Shown piece after piece: positions 1-12,105 of a DNA stretch of 64,000 bases. Origin of the DNA: Ectocarpus siliculosus (taxonomy: Eukaryota; Sar; Phaeophyceae; Ectocarpales; Ectocarpaceae); assembly GCA_000310025.1 (NCBI GenBank), contig FN649749.1, positions 1,557,601-1,621,600 on the forward strand. Reading direction: 5' to 3'. Positions within the stretch are counted from its first letter, which is position 1. Each line of letters opens with the position of its first letter. The translations under genes and the position numbers were made by a program. Under the pieces are notes generated by a model. It was given only the letters and a program-made list of their open reading frames with translations, made no database searches and was not told the origin of the DNA.

Positions 1-155
1 CATTCTCTCTCTCTCTTTCTCTCCCCCACTCTCCCTCCGATAAGCAGCCGATGGTTATCTTTCCATCGGTGTGGGCAACTCTTTCAACACACAGCACGCA
101 ACACGAAAGGCGAGCAGTAGCAGGAACGTCCGCGCCCCACCTCCCCATCTCTTAC

Positions 156-280
156 ATCAAGGTACCGACGTTGATCCCCATTGCGAGCGCTCCCGCGAAG
201 CCCCCCCCCAGAGCCCGCTTGAGGGACTTGTCCAGGATTTCCTGGGTGGTCGGCGGTGCTTTCGGCGATGTGCTCGACAT
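156..280 (-). CDS. First coding exon of a possible mitochondrial-carrier-like membrane protein (rest off the left edge)
   Basis: A minus-strand exon opens with ATG at 280 and reads MSSTSPKAPP, then a stretch containing LDKSLKRALGGGFAGALAMG, and ends at a good donor (GTAAG, 155-151). The open frame upstream of the ATG is a poly-cysteine stretch from a CTG run and is more likely 5' leader than protein. The Lys/Arg-rich segment followed by a Gly/Ala helix resembles, from memory, the first transmembrane helix of a stramenopile family related to mitochondrial carriers. About 41 residues are visible, so the family call is weak. The alternative is an unrelated membrane protein. The exon status (ATG, frame, donor) is better supported than the function. 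Confidence 0.4.
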
Positions 281-372
281 GGTCGGTCGGCTGCTTTCGT
301 CAGTCTGTCGGGAGCAAACTCCTGCGGCAGCAAAAGAAGGCGCGTTTCGAAGGCATAACGTTGTGGGGACGT

Positions 373-374
<2 letters not shown>

Positions 375-404
<30 letters not shown>
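375..404. repeat. (CAG)10 microsatellite, CTG on the transcribed minus strand
   Basis: Ten perfect CAG units lie about 95 bp upstream of the ATG of the minus-strand exon at 156-280, so it would be (CTG)10 in that gene's 5' leader if transcription starts further right. Read through, it would give a poly-Cys tract, which argues against coding. Confidence 0.9.
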
Positions 405-406
<2 letters not shown>

Positions 407-1211
407 AATAAATACTTTACACAAGAGCAGTCAACCCAACCAAGGGTTTCAAGTCGACGAGGGGAAAGAAGTGGGAGGCTCCTCCTCGCTCTTGTTGAAA
501 GGTAGGTTTGCCAGGGAGGGAGTCGTGATGAGCCGTGGAGCAAGCGGGGCGCAGCAGACCACGGCAACATGTTTCGAAAGTGATCTTCTCGTTCGACGAA
601 GCCAAGAGAGACCCCGCGAAATGGAAACGCAGGGTACCACCGCGAGACTGCTGTTGATCGCACACCCCTTAGCAAACCATTTCTCGAAGCCCGATACTAC
701 CCCATTGCTGTACCAAGCAGAAGGTTGTGATAAGACGGACCGATTCGCGAAAGGAAACTCTGGACGAAACACTTCCAAACCCAACGCCCTCGTTGGGCAT
801 CGGTGTATCTACCATCATTGGTTGATGCGGAGACGTCGAAAACCGCCTTGAGGAAACTCTAGGCGCAAAAACTCTTCACTGGCCTGCCTCCAACGGGTGG
901 ACCATTGGAACAGGCAGTAGTTGTGTTGTACTCTCAAAACAGAGTGCGGGGAGGCGGGTTCAAAAGAGGTTATATCCCATGCTGAGAATCCTCCAAACAC
1001 ACACACGTTAGAGGCATGATTTAGCACAAGGAGAGAAGGAGGAGAGCCCAAAATGGCTGCTGTGTGTCAAGTATTTATTATCTGGCTCGGTTCGTATCGC
1101 CCACCGGCGAGCTGCAAAAGCGAACGAATGACGTGTATTCGCTGACAGATTGAGCACGTTGTTCTGTGTTAGTATCAGTGGTATCTGTTCAACGAGGATT
1201 CGTAATTTACT

Positions 1212-2453
1212 AAGGACGTATATTAACGAAGTGCCGAAAATCAAAATCGAAAAAATCAAAATCAAAATCGAGATCTGATCGGTCGAATATCTGCTACCTC
1301 CTGACGACGCCCTATGATTTTAAGCAAGTTCCTCTGTCTGGGAAGAAGTCCCCGGCGGAATTTTTTTTATCAAAATCAAGATCAAAGAGGCAAGGATTTC
1401 AAGACTTCGAAGGCTTGGAGCACCTGCCGCGAGGCCGCTGCAAAGCAAGTGTACGACACGACCTGCTGCACACTGCTCATAGAGGGGCTATCGGCACCCT
1501 ACCACCGAGACCATGGCCATTATTTGTAGCCAGAAGACTCTGCTCGCCGGCAAGCCATAAAACGGGCCGGCTCGTTGGGTGCTCGAGGAGAAAATGCCGA
1601 TCGTGACAAGAGGTGAACGGGGTGACGATCAGAACAGGGCTGCGCGGCTTTTTCGGGCTGTTCCGTGCGGGAGAGGGTAGTTGCAACCTTTTTTCTCCAC
1701 ACTCACGATACCCCAAGGCATCTGACCTTGTACGAGACAGGTGGTGGGTAAAGCTACCTCCCGTCGCGTGGCATTGCTAATGCTGTTGCTTCCTCCTTCG
1801 AAGAGTTATCGCTGAAAAACTAAACTGTGAACAGACATTCGGCGCGAACTTGAACTAGCCGCTCTCTGACGTGGATTTTTTAGGGTCAACCATTTTTTTT
1901 CCCTACACGCACGATACCCCACGGTAGCAGACCTTGGGCTTGAAAGATGGAGCAGAGACGTACCTCCTGCCGCGTGGCGTTGCTGTTGCTGTTGCTTCCT
2001 TCTTCGGAAAGTTATCGGTGGATATCACAACCCGTGGCGGCCCAAAACACCAAAATTGAAGTGACCTCTCGCAACCGTTGGCATTTTTGCTTCAACACAA
2101 CCTTTTTTTTCCGGCGCACTCGGCACCTCACGGCCCCAAACCTTGGCATTGCCCAACAGCCCATGTTTCCAGCTCCTTCCGGAAACCTTTCTTGAGGCAA
2201 CTCGTTCAGTATTTGGCGATATATCGGCTAACACGGGTACAGAAGAGCGTAAAACGCACCCTAGAAAAATCACCGCTGCGCTGCTGGCTCTTCCCCTGGC
2301 GCCAGGTCTTTTTGATTTTTTGCCTCATCTGTCTCCTATCCTCGTTAACATACACGAGCCTCTTTTTTCAGTTTTCCACGATAACGCATTTTGATTTTGA
2401 TTTTGTGCCAATTTGGATTTGGATTTTCGGCTCTTCGTTAATATACGCCCTAA
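1212..2453. repeat. Possible inverted-repeat element with AT-rich ATCAAAATC arms
   Basis: The left arm (1212-1276) contains GTATATTAACGAAGTGCCGA followed by repeated TCAAAATC. The reverse complement of 2388-2453 has the same GTATATTAACGAAG and GCCGAAAATC series. Arms are about 65 bp and imperfect. No target-site duplication is obvious. It could be a decayed terminal-inverted-repeat transposon or two unrelated insertions of one repeat. Confidence 0.4.
1655..2010. repeat. Degenerate tandem duplication, unit about 225 bp
   Basis: Block 1670-1815 (containing CACGATACCCCA, then CTACCTCCCGTCGCGTGGC, then GTTGCTTCCTCCTTCG) is repeated at about 1895-2015 with the same order of words and scattered differences. 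A weaker third echo begins near 2090. Confidence 0.5.
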
Positions 2454-4508
2454 GGCAGACAAAGGCGACATGCGTTTGCTATTCGCACGGCGCGTAGATT
2501 TTTTAGAGCGTGCCGTCGTGGAAAAACGGTCGACCGCACTTTACAGTAATAAAAAGAAAGATAATGTTATGAAAAGACCGACGGTGGAGTTGGGTTGCTG
2601 TGCCTCCTCGCCTCCTCTGTCTTCCCACTAAGTGCCACGCGCGCGCCCGGGTCGTTCTTTCAAGAGACATGGAGGGTTGTGCATTTTCAGTCGGTAAGGG
2701 GACGCGTTTTTCACCTACAGTAGTGAAAGTGTGACCGGCTCACTTGCAAAATGAGAGGAAACTCTCGAAATCGGAATATGAGCAAATCACACATCGGGTT
2801 AACCTACAATAAAGTGACATGTAGGCGTTAATTTAGCCAACACATCAGTAGCGTTAACACATTGATTGATAGTAACTCTTTTTAAGACCAGAACTTGTAA
2901 CGCCTTTTGAGTGGTCGGGCGTTTGGCGTTTTTAACATTACACCCTAACATGTCTGTCCGCCTGGAAGATTCTTCGGCATCACTAAATCGCATGTCTCGC
3001 CGCCGTCGCCGAAAGTACCAAAATGACCACAAGGCAGAGAGGTCGCACGGCTAGTCCCTCCAGTCCCCGCTGCCGCTCCCTTAAAACCCGATTGTTGAAA
3101 GCCTATAAAAGATAGATACATGCAAGCTGTCGCTCGGGAGCGTATGCGGATGAAATGGTGATCTTCCTCCCCGTCCATCATGTGCGCTGCCTCGTTTCGA
3201 CATCACACACCGAGACCCCTCACAAAAACATACTGTATCATGGAGCCGCATAGCAGGTCATTCGAGAATCAGCTGCGAGTACATCTTGGCACGGGCGGAA
3301 AGCGTGTACCACTCCTTTTCGTCCAACGCTTGGAGGGCTTAGTCTCTAGTGAGCTTGTGCACGTGCTAAAAGTGGCCGGTGGCCGTTGCCGGTCCGCTAC
3401 CCAACCCTGCGTAGCCGCGGGGATCAAGGCAGTAAACCTCACGATGCCTTACAACACAGCAGCAGAGCGGCGCGTACGGTAACACCCACAGCGCCGACGA
3501 GTTACTTACACCCACCACCCTGCGAACGGTTCATGGCGTATCATGGCTACAGGACTGCATGTAAACGCTGTCCTTTTCGGTACAAGAGGTATCTCATGTG
3601 CTGGTTGTTCGGCACATTTGAACACCAATAATACGTGCCGCTGAACGGATGATTCTACATGACATTGATGACAAGGCCCCCCTGGCCCGCAGAGGAATGG
3701 GCTGCTGCTGCGCATGACGCGAGCGCGACGTCGGACTGCTCTACACAAAGATTGGTCAGTTTCGAAGGTCGTGATAGAGCTGGCGTGCCTGCTGTGAGTG
3801 GTCTAGGGGAGGGTGCGTGTGCCGGCGAGAAGTACAAGGCGCCGAAATGAAGGCTCTCGAAAAACTAAAAAAAAACTTGCTGACGTTTGTCTACATGCCT
3901 CCGCTGATAACGCAGCAAGCAGCACGGAAAGGCTTATATGCTCACTTGCTGGATGGACTTGGTTCGCAGAGTGAAGAAGGTTGACAGCTCTCTCGGCCAG
4001 CTCTCTCTTTCTCTCTGTCTTCACACTTCCTGTTACAGCCCGATGAGCAATATGGTCAAGGCCGGAAGAACGCTACCAAAGGCTAGATGTATGTGCGGTC
4101 CAACTTCTCATCGCGCGCGCAGTTCTCCTCTGGGAGTTGCTAACGATATTCGGTGGCAAGGTGCCGAAAAATGAGGTTTGACGGTTTTTGACCGCACAAC
4201 ACACATCCCGCGGTTTTTCCGGTTCAGACGTGGTGCAGAGCTCCAAACCACACGCGCTTTCTCGAAAGCTCTTTTCTCACCTGTCTTCTTTCTCTTGCAG
4301 AGAGGACACACACACCAACTATATCATACAACCACAGAGAGAGAAAGCCCACTTGATCGACAGAGCACGAGAGAGAGCGAGAGAGACGTTGCACTTGAAA
4401 CCGACCAAACCAAAGACACCTCTTCCAAACGGGTGGCAGCGGCCAGCTAGCTGTGCAAGAAGTCAACAACTCTTGGCGACCCGATTTTTTTTCGCAGCAG
4501 CAGGCAGG

Positions 4509-7500
4509 ATGGACCCGGCGAGAGGGAGTAACGGCATCCCCCCGGACCCCGCTGCTGCAGCCGCCGGCGTGACTCCCTCCCCAAGGGGCACGAGCAGGCC
4601 CATCACTCCCGCGTCCGAGCAGCGGACGGGTCCGCACTGGTGGAAGAGCCAAGTCCCGCCGCCACCGCCGCCACAAGGTGTGTCCATGCGAGGAGCAACA
4701 GCAGCAGCAGCAGACCCGTCGTTTGTTTGATGTCGAAAAAATAATTATTTGCGGCGCTACGCTACTGCCCCATAGGGTTGTGTCTCCCCATCGGTAAGTT
4801 ATGAATTGTTGCGAACGGTAACCTTCCGCGCTTTCCGCGCGCCAGCTCTTTTCGTTCGTGCGTGTAAACTATGCTTAAACTTGAGGTGCTGTGAGTTAGT
4901 TGCCCCTGTCTCTCTTTTCTCTCTCCCTCTCGCGTGGTAGTGTATACCATGGTATGTAGCAGAGTCAACATTTGTGTTTGAGCGGAACTATAGGGGACAC
5001 GGGACGCAGCAAAACAGCTGCTGATTGTTGATGATTGATGACCGCAAAACAAGCCGCGAGTATTATGTTGAGCCGCTTTGTGTTTTCTTTTTATGCCAAC
5101 ACATGTACCCCCCGACAGCGGCAACGGCTGTGGTGTGTGCGCGATGAAAGCGTTTCCACACGTATTTTCTGCTGTATAGAACCACGGCTTGGCATACACT
5201 CTGTACGGCAGCAGAAGCTGTTTTTTATTCGGGCGGAAGTGGCTTAGGCAGTGTCTCGCCCGCGGAGAGAGGCAAGGGGCGTCCAGCCTTGGAGCACGGC
5301 TGCTCGTATACTACTGCTAAACTCACACGTGTATGCATATTCATGCATAGAAAGTCTCTGCTCAAAGTGTACATTACTACTGCTGTGTACCTCTTGACAT
5401 CGGTTCAACGACACGGGCGTCTGCCGTGGTCCCAGCAGACGCTGCACCGCGGAAAGAAGTAGGTTGTGCTGCTGCTGGCGTGTGTGCGTGTATCTGTATC
5501 CTGCTGGCGCGTGTCCCTTTCTTTACCCACACATGCGAAGGGACGTCGTCATTGTTGTGCTCCCGGTGTACCACACGGAAGAAGCAGGCGGCAATCTGCG
5601 CGTCTGTGGCAGCACTTTGAAGAGTTCCGTTGCTATTTATTTTCCCCTAATTGCTGCCGCTCGTTGTGCATGCGCTATTGTGTGTGTATTTATTTTTCCT
5701 TAATGCGCAAGGAAGTGCCACCCGCCCCTTGCCACCTCTCACCGCAGATCATTTTCCGCGAGGCGTTTTGTGCCCCCCCCCCCCCTCCCTCCCCCGCCGA
5801 TCGAAGCTGAACGCTTTTTCTGAAGACCGGTGCCTAGTCACTGCTGTAGACCCGAGGGAGGTCGTTTAATATTCCATGAGCCTTTGAAGTTTGTGTCAAC
5901 CTTTTTTTTTGTGGTGAGCTCTTCTGGTGATGTTTTCCTTTTCCGCGTGTCAACTTGACGATCCCTGCTCGACACCCACACAACTCTTTTGTGTTGCAGC
6001 CAGAGAGACGAAACGGCGCGGTGGCGTTTCTGGTCCCGGCGAATTAATGTGTTTTACCCGCCGCTAGGCTCCATATTTTCAAAATACATTTTTTGCCGTC
6101 GGGAGCGAGAGTAATGGCCACCTGCTACTAGTTGCTGAGTGTCGTTTGTACGTAAGCGGTAAGGCAACAAGCCTGCTCTGCTGTTTTTGGTAACCAAGGT
6201 CACGGCGGTTGTCACCTACAGTGTAAATAGTAGGAATGGGACCCAGCCGAAGAGCTAATTCTCGGAAGAAAAACCAAAAGGGTTGATCGTCCGCTCCCCA
6301 ACTTGTGTTTGCATGAATCCTTCTTCTTACACCCATAATGACGACGGACTGGGGCTCCCACAACATGGATGGCGTAGGCTTTGCTGTTGTAGTGAAACAT
6401 GGACGGTACTGCTGTTGTTGTTGTAGTTGTTGTTGTCTTGACGTTACGAACCGTTCCGGTCTCCGCTCGGTACCTTCTCATGTCCGTACTATAACAGCCC
6501 AACTGACGCCGACGCCTTGCTTTCCGTGGTCACAAGCCAACTGCCCCCACAGGGGGTACACCTTGCAATAATAAAAACGGACACCTGTAAACGGAAGAAA
6601 TGCGGTGCTGTCTTGTGTGTGGGAACGCTCATGTGTCGTGATGGAACAAGAAAAAGCATCGCGCCATCGACCTGTGCGTAGCCGCGCGGCGATCTGATCG
6701 CCGAGACCACACACGCCGACCGGCGTTAAGGGCTCAATAAATATGCCATCGTCCTGGTCTCTACCCGGTCACCCTTCCTTACACGCCGCCGTCTTTTTCG
6801 CTTCCCGTGGGGTAGCGAGAGTGGATGGTGGCGTTGGCAAACCTGTTGGACTTTCAGAAGGTCCCCTACAGCAGCAGCATAGCCTGCTGTGAACGACCTT
6901 GCTTGGCTTTTTGAGAGTGGGCCGCCGAACGATAGACTATATCGCAACCGCTTAGCGCTAGGCGACCAGGCTGCATGGAATTACGCCTAGATAGACCAGC
7001 CTCCCCGAGCTGTTGTGTTTTTTTGTCGTATCGCCACTTCGAGCCATGCAGTCGATTCGATCGCTAAGCAGCCAAGGGGAGAATTTTCAACAGGTGGCGG
7101 AAAAAAATGACGTCGAAACCTTTTATTTTGCACGTGCGTGCCGTCAAGGTTGGAAGGAGGCGCAGACAACTCTTGCGTCTTGTTCGTGCTGCGTTGCTAC
7201 GTGTGAACACGCTATTTTGATGATTTGATCGAGTTGGCATGATTGTCGGTGGCGACTACAAGACCCGCCCGAGCTCCTGCTGCAGGCTTACCCGGATTCC
7301 AAGAAAAAGCGTTAGGAAGCCATCATGCCCCAAGTCTTGCAGTTTGAACCGCATTTTGTTTTTTGTTAATACGGAGTATGTATGAGTCTACCTATCCATG
7401 TTTTTTGTCTTGAAGGGGAGCAGCGCCGGTTGAGGCATATGACATAGAGCAGCAACTAGTACTGGACCTTCCGTGAGCTTGCACCCCCCGACAACGTCCT

Positions 7501-10500
7501 GCTTACACATTTCGAGCATGGCCGAAATCGTGGATCTCGTAGATACAACCAAGGGGGCGGGAGCGTGCTCGGCGGCACTTGGATCTCCCGTGCCTTCGTT
7601 CCTAGGTTGAATACACTTTACTGATGAAATCTCCGGCATCCCCGTCCTCTCGCCCCCCGGCCAATCAGCGGCAATACCCGGATCAACCTCAATTCTCGCA
7701 ATCCCTCACTTATTGTCTCATCCAACGTAAGGTAGCTATAATAGCTCGCTTTCGATCCGTCCACGCCTCTTTCCCCCTTTTTTCGTCTCACAACAACATG
7801 ATGTTGGCGTTACTCTGCAGACGGGGAAAACTCCTTGAACGATGGCAGCACAGCCGCGACAAACGGAGGGGAGGAAGCGGGGGAGCAGAGGCGGTTCTGG
7901 AGAGCGGCCTACAGCCCGGACGAGTTCGCGTCGGTGCGCCGCGCGAGCGAGAGGGTCACGCTCAACCTTAGGTATTTAGGTGTGGAATAAGATGACCTAT
8001 TTTGCTGGAACGTGCAGCAGTCTTTCTTTGATTGTTGTGGCCGTCAACAGCATCGGCATCGGACACCGGTGAAGGGTTCCGTGTTAACGTAACCGACGTT
8101 TCGTTGGGGTCGGAGGAAGTATTGATAGTCGGTATTTTCTACAAGAGTGACGGGCGTTTGTAGTGCAGGAAGGCAAGTTGCGTCTACAGGGCCAGGTTTT
8201 TCGGCCTCCTACTGCTGTAGTGTCAGGAGGGAATGTGGTCGCTTTGCAGGGCAGGTCGCTCTTGCATAGCGGCTGCTGAGGATGCAGTGGTGCCGCCCGA
8301 CGTTAGCCTTTTTCAGGAACACCTGTTCCCGTTTGAGGGAGGTAGTCTGGTATTTTTTGGCCTTTTGTCAACGTTGGTGAGAGAGGCAAGGGACAGAGAG
8401 AATGCAGCAGTGCGAGACAGAGCAACATAAACGAAAGGAGAAAACGAGAGAGAGCGGCAGAGACCGATAGAGGGAGAGATAGTCTATACGATATGAAGAC
8501 ACGAAAATTGCATGCTCTAACGCCAACATCGGCCGCTAGGCTACGAAAGAATCCGAACGAGATCATGATCATCCCCCCCCCCCCCCCCCGGATCACCCCA
8601 GCGGCACCTCTTTCATGACGACCCGCGACACCCTGGCGAGAAACCCGCACACGTACTTCGCGGCCATGCTGAGGATGCAGCCCCCCACGACGCCGGGCAG
8701 CGCATCCGTCCGGAGCGGGAGCACGGGCAGCGCTAGCGCGGCGGCGGAGGAAGAAAGCAGCGGCAGCGGCGGCACCATGAACGGCGGCACGCCCGCGGCG
8801 GCGGGAGGAGGGGGTGGAGGGTCGTCGTCCTCTGCTTCGGACGGCGTCGAGTTCTTCATCGACCGTGATCCCACGCACTTCCGGTGAGAAAGTGTCAAGA
8901 ACGAAAAAAAAAATGGCCGCCGGAGTCTAGTGTTCGGTTGACGCAAAATACTACACCCCCCTGGACCGATTTTCGAAGGTCGATTTCTCCACGAAGAGGA
9001 TGCCGAAATATTGAAGTGCCTGGTATACGTTTTCGGAAAGCTCTTGACGAGACCGTTCCAACGCCTACCGCCATTGTCGGCACCATCACTGCTTTTTCCT
9101 GCCGAAGTATCGAGCTTCGAAAATCGGTCCAGGTCCAGGGGGTGTTATCTTACGGTAGTGGTGGGGTGACGTAGGATATCACACCCCCTGGACCACGCAC
9201 TTCCGGCGAAGAGTGACAGAGAAAAAATGGCCTAGCGTCGAGTGTGAGCACCGACCGTAGGTGACGTTAAGATACCATACCCCCTGGACTATTTTTCAAC
9301 TCTCCATTACTCCACGACGAAGACGATGCATGATGCATACATCAACCGTTCCGAAAGCTCTCGGTGTGGCGGTTCCAACACCGCCTTTTTCGGCGCCGCT
9401 GCTCTCTTCTGCCCTGCAGTTATCGAGCTTTGAAAATCGGTTCAGGGGGTGTGATATCTGGTGTCACCAACGGTAGTGTTGTAGTAGTGTGTAGGAGAGA
9501 GGCATTTCATGGTGGGAAGGTGGGAGTGGGTCGGGGAAGACGGTAGAAATATCTTCTCTCTTTTTTCTGAAGATCCTCGGGGGATTGAAGTTTTTGTTTT
9601 TTAGTGAGGGATGAACGGCAATAGCACCTGTGCCATATTACATGGCCCCGGGTGAGCACGTCGATTTCACGCCGACCATGCAACAAGCGTGGCAACGCTG
9701 CGCGAGTCCCCGTCGTGAAAGTGTTGGAAACGTTCGTATCGTGCAAGACAATCGCCTCAGCCGCGGAGCTTTGGCGAGGCGGGCAGAGTCCTTCTTGAGG
9801 ATTTATTGGCACGGAAAACGTGGCAGTTTCGGATGTTGGGTTGTTGATCTTGGAGTGCGGTAGGAACACATTGAGTCACTCAACCTATATATGTATTTTT
9901 TTTTGCGTCACCATCTACAATATTCTGTTTTTTCAATTAACACCTCGAATTGTTGTTGTTTGTACGTTGCTATCGCTGTCAGCAGTACCCTCCTTTCGCC
10001 CCTTTTTTTTTCAGGCACGTCTCGAATTGTTTGTGGGTCGCTTGCAGCAGTATGGCTTATCGTGAATAAAACTTGCGTTTTTGTTCAGGCACATCTTGAA
10101 CTATCTGAGAGATAGCTACATCGGGCTGGAGTCCTTCGGCAAGGAGGATCTGCATTTCTTGGAGGAGCTATCCCACGAGGCACAGTTTTTCAACATCGCC
10201 GGCCTTTGCTCGGACATATCTCGCAGGTGGGGCATGGAAGTTACGTTCAAGAGAGAAATATGTTTTCTGCGGGAAAGAGCGAGAAAATATGTTTTTCTGA
10301 GCCAGTAGAGAAAAATTGCAAATGCTTGCGCTTGTATCCGGGAGAATCTTTTGTTCAAACCTCGAGAAAAAAAGTCGCAGTTATCGGTTTCGCGCAGGGA
10401 AGCCGCGGACAGGAACAATGAAAAGTGTCAGCCCCGGTGCACGTCTAAAGTGTTTTGTGCGTCGAGCGAGCACACAGACATCGAACGGGAGCATCCGTCG

Positions 10501-11491
10501 TCGATCGAACGGCTTGCAAGCGTCGGGCTGTGATATCAGCATCCAGCCGCGACGGCGGTTGAGTTATTTATCTACCACCCACGTGGACGTCGTACTGTAG
10601 TGCGATGGGTGGGGGATGTATTCAGCAGGTGCGCAGCGGCGAGTTGAGGGCAGCGACGACCATGACAACAGCGAGCTCCAACATTGCCAGCAAGGTGTCT
10701 CGAGCCGCGTACTCGACTGGGTGCCCCCCCCTGTTTTTTGTTTTGTACCATGTTGTTCCCCAGGATGTCGGACATCGCACGGCAGCACAGGGAAGGGCCA
10801 TCGGGAGACAAGGACTTCAGGCTTGTGCAGTGCTCCACGGGCCAAATACAGGCAAGAAAGAGAGAGCGAGAGAGAGAGAGGGGGAGAGAGATACCATAGA
10901 GGGTTGTGGATACTGCAGGTAATAAAACATGAAATACTTCGTACGTAGCTTCTGGGCCGACTAATGTGCTGCGCGGCGGGCGTGCTCTTCGTCCTCGTCC
11001 ACGCACACGTAGCATTTCTCGAGAGCGGGTGGGAGGCAGGCGTGGTAGTCGCAAGTCGGATGCGTCCACCGTGACGGATGGCGCACGACGCCGGGTCTTG
11101 GTTCCGGCCCCCACTCCCCTACTCCCCTCCCCTGCTGGTCTCGAGGAATGCTGCTGTGTGTGTGGACGAGCAAGAAAGCACGCCCGTCGCGCCGAAAAGA
11201 GTTTGTTGTTGTTCCTACAATTTGGCGGGTGTGCGGGTGATAGAAGTCGATGCTGAGAGAGCACGGAGACCGGAAACACACACTTGTTTCTGACGACAAG
11301 ACACACGAAAAGTACAGCAGTACGACGAACAATGTTTTTTTGTTTTCCAGGACCTTTTCCACGAGTGGGTCATCGAGAAGAACTACGAGTTCGAGTGCAT
11401 GCAGATCGTGGGGGATACGGCGTACATCGTGCTCGGACGTCGAGTGAGCCGTGGAGAGCTCGCGCTGGTGGAGCGCTTGATGAAGACCTGA
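4509..11491 (+). CDS. BTB/T1 (KCTD-type) domain protein, six exons, complete
   Basis: Exons: 4509-4677, 7821-7971, 8602-8883, 10089-10226, 10764-10851 and 11351-11491 (TGA). All junction phases agree, giving 969 nt and 322 residues. Residues 1-56 are Pro/Ala-rich. The T1-type BTB fold starts around residue 100 with RVTLNL, continues GTSFMTTRDTLARNP, then FFIDRDPTHFRHILNYLRD, and ends near residue 246. This is the characteristic pattern of the potassium-channel tetramerisation and KCTD family. There is no channel pore or transmembrane segment, so a soluble adaptor role (oligomerisation, often cullin-3 binding) is likely but inferred. A Gly/Ser-rich insertion of about 55 residues interrupts the domain before FFIDRDP. 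Exon 5 ends CAG followed by GCAAG, a GC-AG intron. Most family members have Gly where this has Ser in the LNLSGT motif. ATG 4509 is the first in frame after an upstream CAG-rich leader. Confidence 0.8.
8860..9475. repeat. Tandem duplication of exon-3 end plus fold-back element
   Basis: The exon-3 donor region (CCCACGCACTTCCGG, 8871-8884) and the DNA after it recur from about 9186 (GACCACGCACTTCCGG). Each unit carries a fold-back element of about 190 bp whose ends are inverted copies of CCCCCTGGACCGATTTTCGA (near 8955/9145 and 9280/9460). In the second copy the donor GGTGAG has become GGCGAA, so only the first can splice. All of it lies in or at the start of intron 3 of the BTB gene. Confidence 0.6.
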
Positions 11492-12005
11492 TGATGGGGG
11501 ACGGGGCGGGGGGGGGTCTCAACCAAAGCCTTGCAGGGCGGGCGGCGGGGGCGGGGGAGTGTGCCCCGAGGCACGATTAAGGCCTGGGGGGTAGGTCGGG
11601 CCTACGGACATGTGTCATGTGTGCATGGCTCGGCCGTTTACACGGCGCCGGTCGGCTAGCAGTACAGTTTTTCCCAAGCCCCTGGGCGAGCGACGTTTTT
11701 TTCACCCTCTGCGTCTTCAGCGGACGCACAGCGAAGAGTGTGCTGCCGCGATGTAGATATAAAAGTACTTGCGCATCCAGCTAGAAAGTGAGGTGGAGGC
11801 GTGCGTAAGCCTGGTACTGCTTGTTTTCATCCTGGTTTTGTGCCAAAAATGGGGGCGGGGGAGGGGGGGGGGGGGGGGGGGGGGGGGAAAAAAAAAAAAA
11901 TTCGGTCCCATTTAAAAGGGGGTTTAACCCCCCGGGGGGAATTTTTTAGTTTTTTTTTTAACCCAAAAAACCCCCGCCCCCCCCCCGGCCTGGGGGGGAA
12001 GGGGG
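11492..12005. other. 3' flank of the BTB gene running into low-quality sequence
   Basis: From 11492 to about 11850 is presumptive 3' UTR and spacer with no further exon seen. From about 11865 the sequence collapses into homopolymer blocks and is a smeared copy of 12145-12262 across the gap, so it should not be interpreted biologically. Confidence 0.6.
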
Positions 12006-12105
12006 NNNNNNNNNNNNNNNNNNNNNNNNNNNNNNNNNNNNNNNNNNNNNNNNNNNNNNNNNNNNNNNNNNNNNNNNNNNNNNNNNNNNNNNNNNNNNNN
12101 NNNNN
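12006..12105. other. Assembly gap (100 N)
   Basis: A run of exactly 100 N, probably a placeholder length. Both flanks appear to represent the same locus. Confidence 0.99.

Larger units (their letters stand above)
405..4508. other. Gene-free stretch with degenerate repeats
   Basis: I found no exon with matching splice sites here. It separates the divergent genes at 156-280 (minus) and 4509 (plus), so it probably holds both promoters. It contains an inverted-repeat pair near 1212-1276 and 2388-2453, a degenerate tandem duplication at about 1655-2010, and short CT runs near 4000. The open frames are short and overlap on both strands without coding character. Confidence 0.5.
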
